A stretch of DNA of 5,907 nt. Origin: a bacterium (GTDB lineage Bacteria > Hydrogenedentota > Hydrogenedentia > Hydrogenedentiales > SLHB01). The notes beneath the pieces were generated by a model that was not told the DNA's origin, did no database searches, and was given only the letters and a program-made list of their open reading frames with translations. Every line of letters starts with the position of its first letter. The stretch's first letter is position 1. The DNA lies in the NCBI GenBank assembly GCA_024231375.1, contig JAAEQP010001869.1, forward strand, positions 1 to 5,907, given 5' to 3'. Of the stretch, positions 3,391-5,907 are shown in pieces. Both the position numbers and the translations under genes were made by a program.

Positions 3391-5907
3391 ATGATCGGGT
3401 CGCTCGTGATTCTATTGTCCAGTCTGTGCGGGGCCGCACACCTGTATCCCATCGCCGACGTAGAAGCGTCGTCCGAGACAGGCGGCAAGTACACGGCTGG
3501 AAAAGCCGTTGACGGACTGACGGGGACCCGGTGGGCGTCGTCCGACCACGCCGCGTTGCCGCAATGGATCGAAGTGCGCCTGAAGGAGCCGTCCACCGTC
3601 GACGCGGTCATGGTGCGACTGCCCGACGACCGGCTGTACAGTCCCTGGCGCGATATCGAGTTGTCGTTCAGCGAAGGGGAGGCCGTCCGAGAGACCCTTG
3701 AAGAGGGCACCACAGAGGCGGTTGTCCGTTTCGATCCCCGGACAACGGACCGCGTCCGCATCACGGTGATGTCCGTTCACGATGTGCGGCACTATGTGGG
3801 CGCCTTCGAAATCACTGTGGCCCACGACCCCGAGGAGGCGTTGGGTGGGGGACTGAAGACCGCGAAGCCTCTGTCTCGCGACGAGGTCGTCGTGAAGGGG
3901 CGGAAGGGCCATCCGTGCGTGAACGTGACGCAGGCGGACGTGGCGGCGACCCGTGAGCGCGTGGAGTCCCAGCCCTGGGCGCGCGCGATGCGGGACCGTA
4001 TCGTGGCCGATGCGGACCAATGGCTTCGCGAGTCGGATGCGTATTGGCTGGAGTTTCTCCCGGAGTCCGGCGCGTGCTACGCGTACGGGTTCACGGGCTG
4101 CCCCATCACGGGCAAGACGTTTGGTACGTGGGCCGGGGCTCGGTGCAGTTGGGACCGCCCGGGGAAGGTGATGAACGGCGAGGGACGGTTGCTGCCGGAC
4201 GAGGAATACCCCGACGACGGGACGGGATACAAAGCGCCTGACGGCCGCATGCACTACTTCACCGGCATCTGGAATGCTTGGGTGACGGAACAATGGACCC
4301 TACGCGCCCTGCCTGCGTTGTCTCAGGCGTATCTGCTCACGGGAGACGAACGCTACGCACAGCGGGGAGCACTCCTGCTGGACGCCCTGGCGTCGATCTA
4401 TGCAGAGTCCACATCGGGGTCGTGGGACTACCCCAGCAATCCGCCAAGCGGCCGGTTTGCGCGTCCGTGGTACCAGGTGGCGCGTACGTTGGTGAAGTTC
4501 GTCGACCAGTACGATTTCATGTACAACAGCCCGGCCATGGACGAAGTGTCGTTGCGGCCTGGCATGACGCGTCGGGAGAATATCGAGACGTATCTCATCG
4601 AGGATGGCGCGTACTACTGTTACGAGCACAGCTTTCACGGCGCGTTGCACAACGGTCACGCGGACTACCTGCGCGGCGCGCTGGCAGCGGGCTGCCTGCT
4701 GGACATTCCCGAGTACGTGCGCATCGCGGTCGAGGGCCCTTTCTCCATCGCCACCATGCTCAGCAACAACATCGACCGGGACGGCCGATACTACGAGAGC
4801 GCGCTGGGCTACGCGATTCACGCGCGCCTGCTCTACCTGACCTTCGCGGACCCGCTGGTGAATCTGCGGAGCGAGGCGTACCCCGAGGGCGTGAATCTGT
4901 ACGACGACCCACGGATGCAGTCGAGCTTGTTCATGCCGGATCTTCAGGTCGAGGTAGCCGGCAGGCGGCCCAACTTTGGCGACGCGGGTCCGGACTACGC
5001 GTACAAACCTTTTCCGAATCAGCCGTTTTCGCGAACCGACTACCGATTCCTGGAGCGGTTGTACGCCATGACGTCGGACGATGCCCGGCGATCGGAGTTT
5101 GGCGCGGCATTGCAGCGTCTGGCGGACGAGGACGTGACGAACCTTCGCGCGGCACACGGAGACGGGTGGCTCTTGTGGCACGCGGGCGATGCGCCGAAGG
5201 AGACCCCGAACCTTGCCCCGGAACTCAGTGCGCGGGTCGATGGGTCGTGGGTTGCGGGCATGAAAGGCATGGCCCTGCTCCGAACCGGCGACCAAGCGGC
5301 AGTGCTGCGATTCGGTCCGAGCCTGAACCACGGCGACCCGGACGACTTGGCGTGGCTCTACTATGCCGACGGATACGAGCTCAGCTACGACATCGGATAC
5401 GGTCTCGGCAGTACCCATGTCCATTGTGGGTGGGCGTCGAGCACGGTGAGCCATTGCCTGGTCACGGTGGACGAGGCGAATCAACTCCAAGCCCCAGGGT
5501 CGGGTGGAAGCCTCAACTTCTTCGCCGACCTCCCGAGGGTGGACGTGGTGGAGGCCACGAGTGAGTTGAGTTACAGCGCGCGGGACGTGTCGGAGTATCG
5601 GCGGACGATAGCGCTCACGGAAGCGGGCTATCTGGTGGATGTGTTCCGTGTGCGCGGTGGCCAGCAGCATGATTACGGCTTCGGCAGCATCGGAACGGAA
5701 CTCTCCCCGTTTGGTGTGACGGACATTGTGGAGCGGCCGGGGAGCCTGGCGGAAGGATATGACTGGGGGCAACAGATCGGCAATGACGCCGATATCAAGG
5801 GATACCCGCAGAAACCCTATTGGAATCCGCCGCCCGGCAACGGCTACGGATTCTTCTTCAATGTGAAGGCGGGCGAGCCGGAACCGGTGTGGGGTGGCGA
5901 ATGGGCG
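3391..5907 (+). CDS. Heparinase II/III-type polysaccharide lyase with N-terminal discoidin/CBM32-like domain (3' end cut off)
   Basis: 839 codons are visible and the frame is still open at the window edge, so the C-terminus is missing. Residues 1-16 (MIGSLVILLSSLCGAA) form a short hydrophobic export signal, unusual in lacking a basic n-region. Residues about 20-146 look like an F5/8C (discoidin, CBM32-like) module: AGKAVDGLTGTRWAS (36-50), QWIEV (58-62) and the closing strand GAFEITV (137-143). The lyase part opens with HPCVNVTQADVAATRERV (from 174), then YGFTGCPITGKTFG (232-245), an alpha/alpha barrel with YEHSFHGALHNGHADYLRG (411-429) and DRDGRYYESALGYAIHA (462-478), and a beta-sandwich with LNHGDPDDLAWLYYADG (645-661) and STVSHCLVTVDE (684-695). 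By analogy with heparinase II (His202, Tyr257, His406), candidate catalytic residues are His420, Tyr468 or Tyr474, and His647. It likely cleaves uronic-acid polysaccharide by beta-elimination outside the cytoplasm. The substrate cannot be read from sequence. Near-consensus translation signals suggest high expression. Confidence 0.9.
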   Translation, partial: MIGSLVILLSSLCGAAHLYPIADVEASSETGGKYTAGKAVDGLTGTRWASSDHAALPQWIEVRLKEPSTVDAVMVRLPDDRLYSPWRDIELSFSEGEAVRETLEEGTTEAVVRFDPRTTDRVRITVMSVHDVRHYVGAFEITVAHDPEEALGGGLKTAKPLSRDEVVVKGRKGHPCVNVTQADVAATRERVESQPWARAMRDRIVADADQWLRESDAYWLEFLPESGACYAYGFTGCPITGKTFGTWAGARCSWDRPGKVMNGEGRLLPDEEYPDDGTGYKAPDGRMHYFTGIWNAWVTEQWTLRALPALSQAYLLTGDERYAQRGALLLDALASIYAESTSGSWDYPSNPPSGRFARPWYQVARTLVKFVDQYDFMYNSPAMDEVSLRPGMTRRENIETYLIEDGAYYCYEHSFHGALHNGHADYLRGALAAGCLLDIPEYVRIAVEGPFSIATMLSNNIDRDGRYYESALGYAIHARLLYLTFADPLVNLRSEAYPEGVNLYDDPRMQSSLFMPDLQVEVAGRRPNFGDAGPDYAYKPFPNQPFSRTDYRFLERLYAMTSDDARRSEFGAALQRLADEDVTNLRAAHGDGWLLWHAGDAPKETPNLAPELSARVDGSWVAGMKGMALLRTGDQAAVLRFGPSLNHGDPDDLAWLYYADGYELSYDIGYGLGSTHVHCGWASSTVSHCLVTVDEANQLQAPGSGGSLNFFADLPRVDVVEATSELSYSARDVSEYRRTIALTEAGYLVDVFRVRGGQQHDYGFGSIGTELSPFGVTDIVERPGSLAEGYDWGQQIGNDADIKGYPQKPYWNPPPGNGYGFFFNVKAGEPEPVWGGEWA

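Noticed and set aside
4278..5564. 428-codon plus-strand frame inside the lyase gene
   Set aside because: It is a shifted-frame shadow in GC-rich sequence. The translation is Arg/Gly/Ser-rich with no recognisable domain, and the overlapping frame carries the heparinase II/III motifs.
3412..5772. Almost continuous antisense open frame (two long frames, 3412-4293 and 4300-5772) opposite the lyase gene
   Set aside because: The antisense codons are in register with the sense codons, so they stay open simply because the lyase gene avoids TTA, CTA and TCA. The single break comes from one CTA codon at 4297-4299. The product is Arg/His/Val-rich with no domain, while the sense frame has clear family motifs and a strong ribosome-binding site.

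Overview
The window is GC-rich and carries two large same-strand genes for secreted or surface polysaccharide-acting proteins, preceded by about 550 bp of sequence in which I find no convincing gene. The mix of a GH42-like lipoprotein, a heparinase II/III-type protein with a discoidin-like module and strong avoidance of TTA/CTA/TCA codons fits an uncultured, carbohydrate-degrading Gram-negative lineage such as Hydrogenedentota, Planctomycetota, Lentisphaerota or Kiritimatiellae. This placement is inferred from gene style only; there is no RNA or marker gene to confirm it.

Layout. Bases 1-552 are apparently non-coding, with a few small hairpins. A near-consensus sigma-70-type promoter (TTGACA, 17 nt, TAGAAT) lies at 553-581. 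It is followed by a 5' leader of about 93 nt (about 588-680) containing a stable branched hairpin and then three overlapping hairpins that can form in two incompatible arrangements, one of which pairs part of the ribosome-binding site. This looks like a candidate RNA switch. Bases 681-3191 encode an 836-residue lipoprotein (lipobox LAGC) with a beta-sandwich, a helical segment, a GH42-like TIM barrel and a beta-galactosidase trimerisation-like domain. Its barrel seems to lack both catalytic glutamates.

The 199-bp intergenic region (3192-3390) holds an 84-bp near-perfectly symmetric palindrome (3215-3298). It is built from two diverged inverted copies of a hairpin module around a 14-bp perfect palindrome, and differences between the copies preserve the inner hairpin. 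A second, weaker promoter candidate (3330-3358) and a strong Shine-Dalgarno follow. From 3391 to the window end runs a heparinase II/III-type polysaccharide lyase with an N-terminal discoidin/CBM32-like domain, cut off by the window edge after 839 codons.

Working model (inference): the lyase is exported and cleaves an acidic polysaccharide, while the lipoprotein sits on the membrane and binds or processes the same material, perhaps as a non-catalytic glycoside hydrolase relative. The first gene has its own promoter and structured leader. The second probably has its own promoter too, with the palindromic repeat in between. No mobile-element gene, CRISPR array, tRNA or rRNA was seen.
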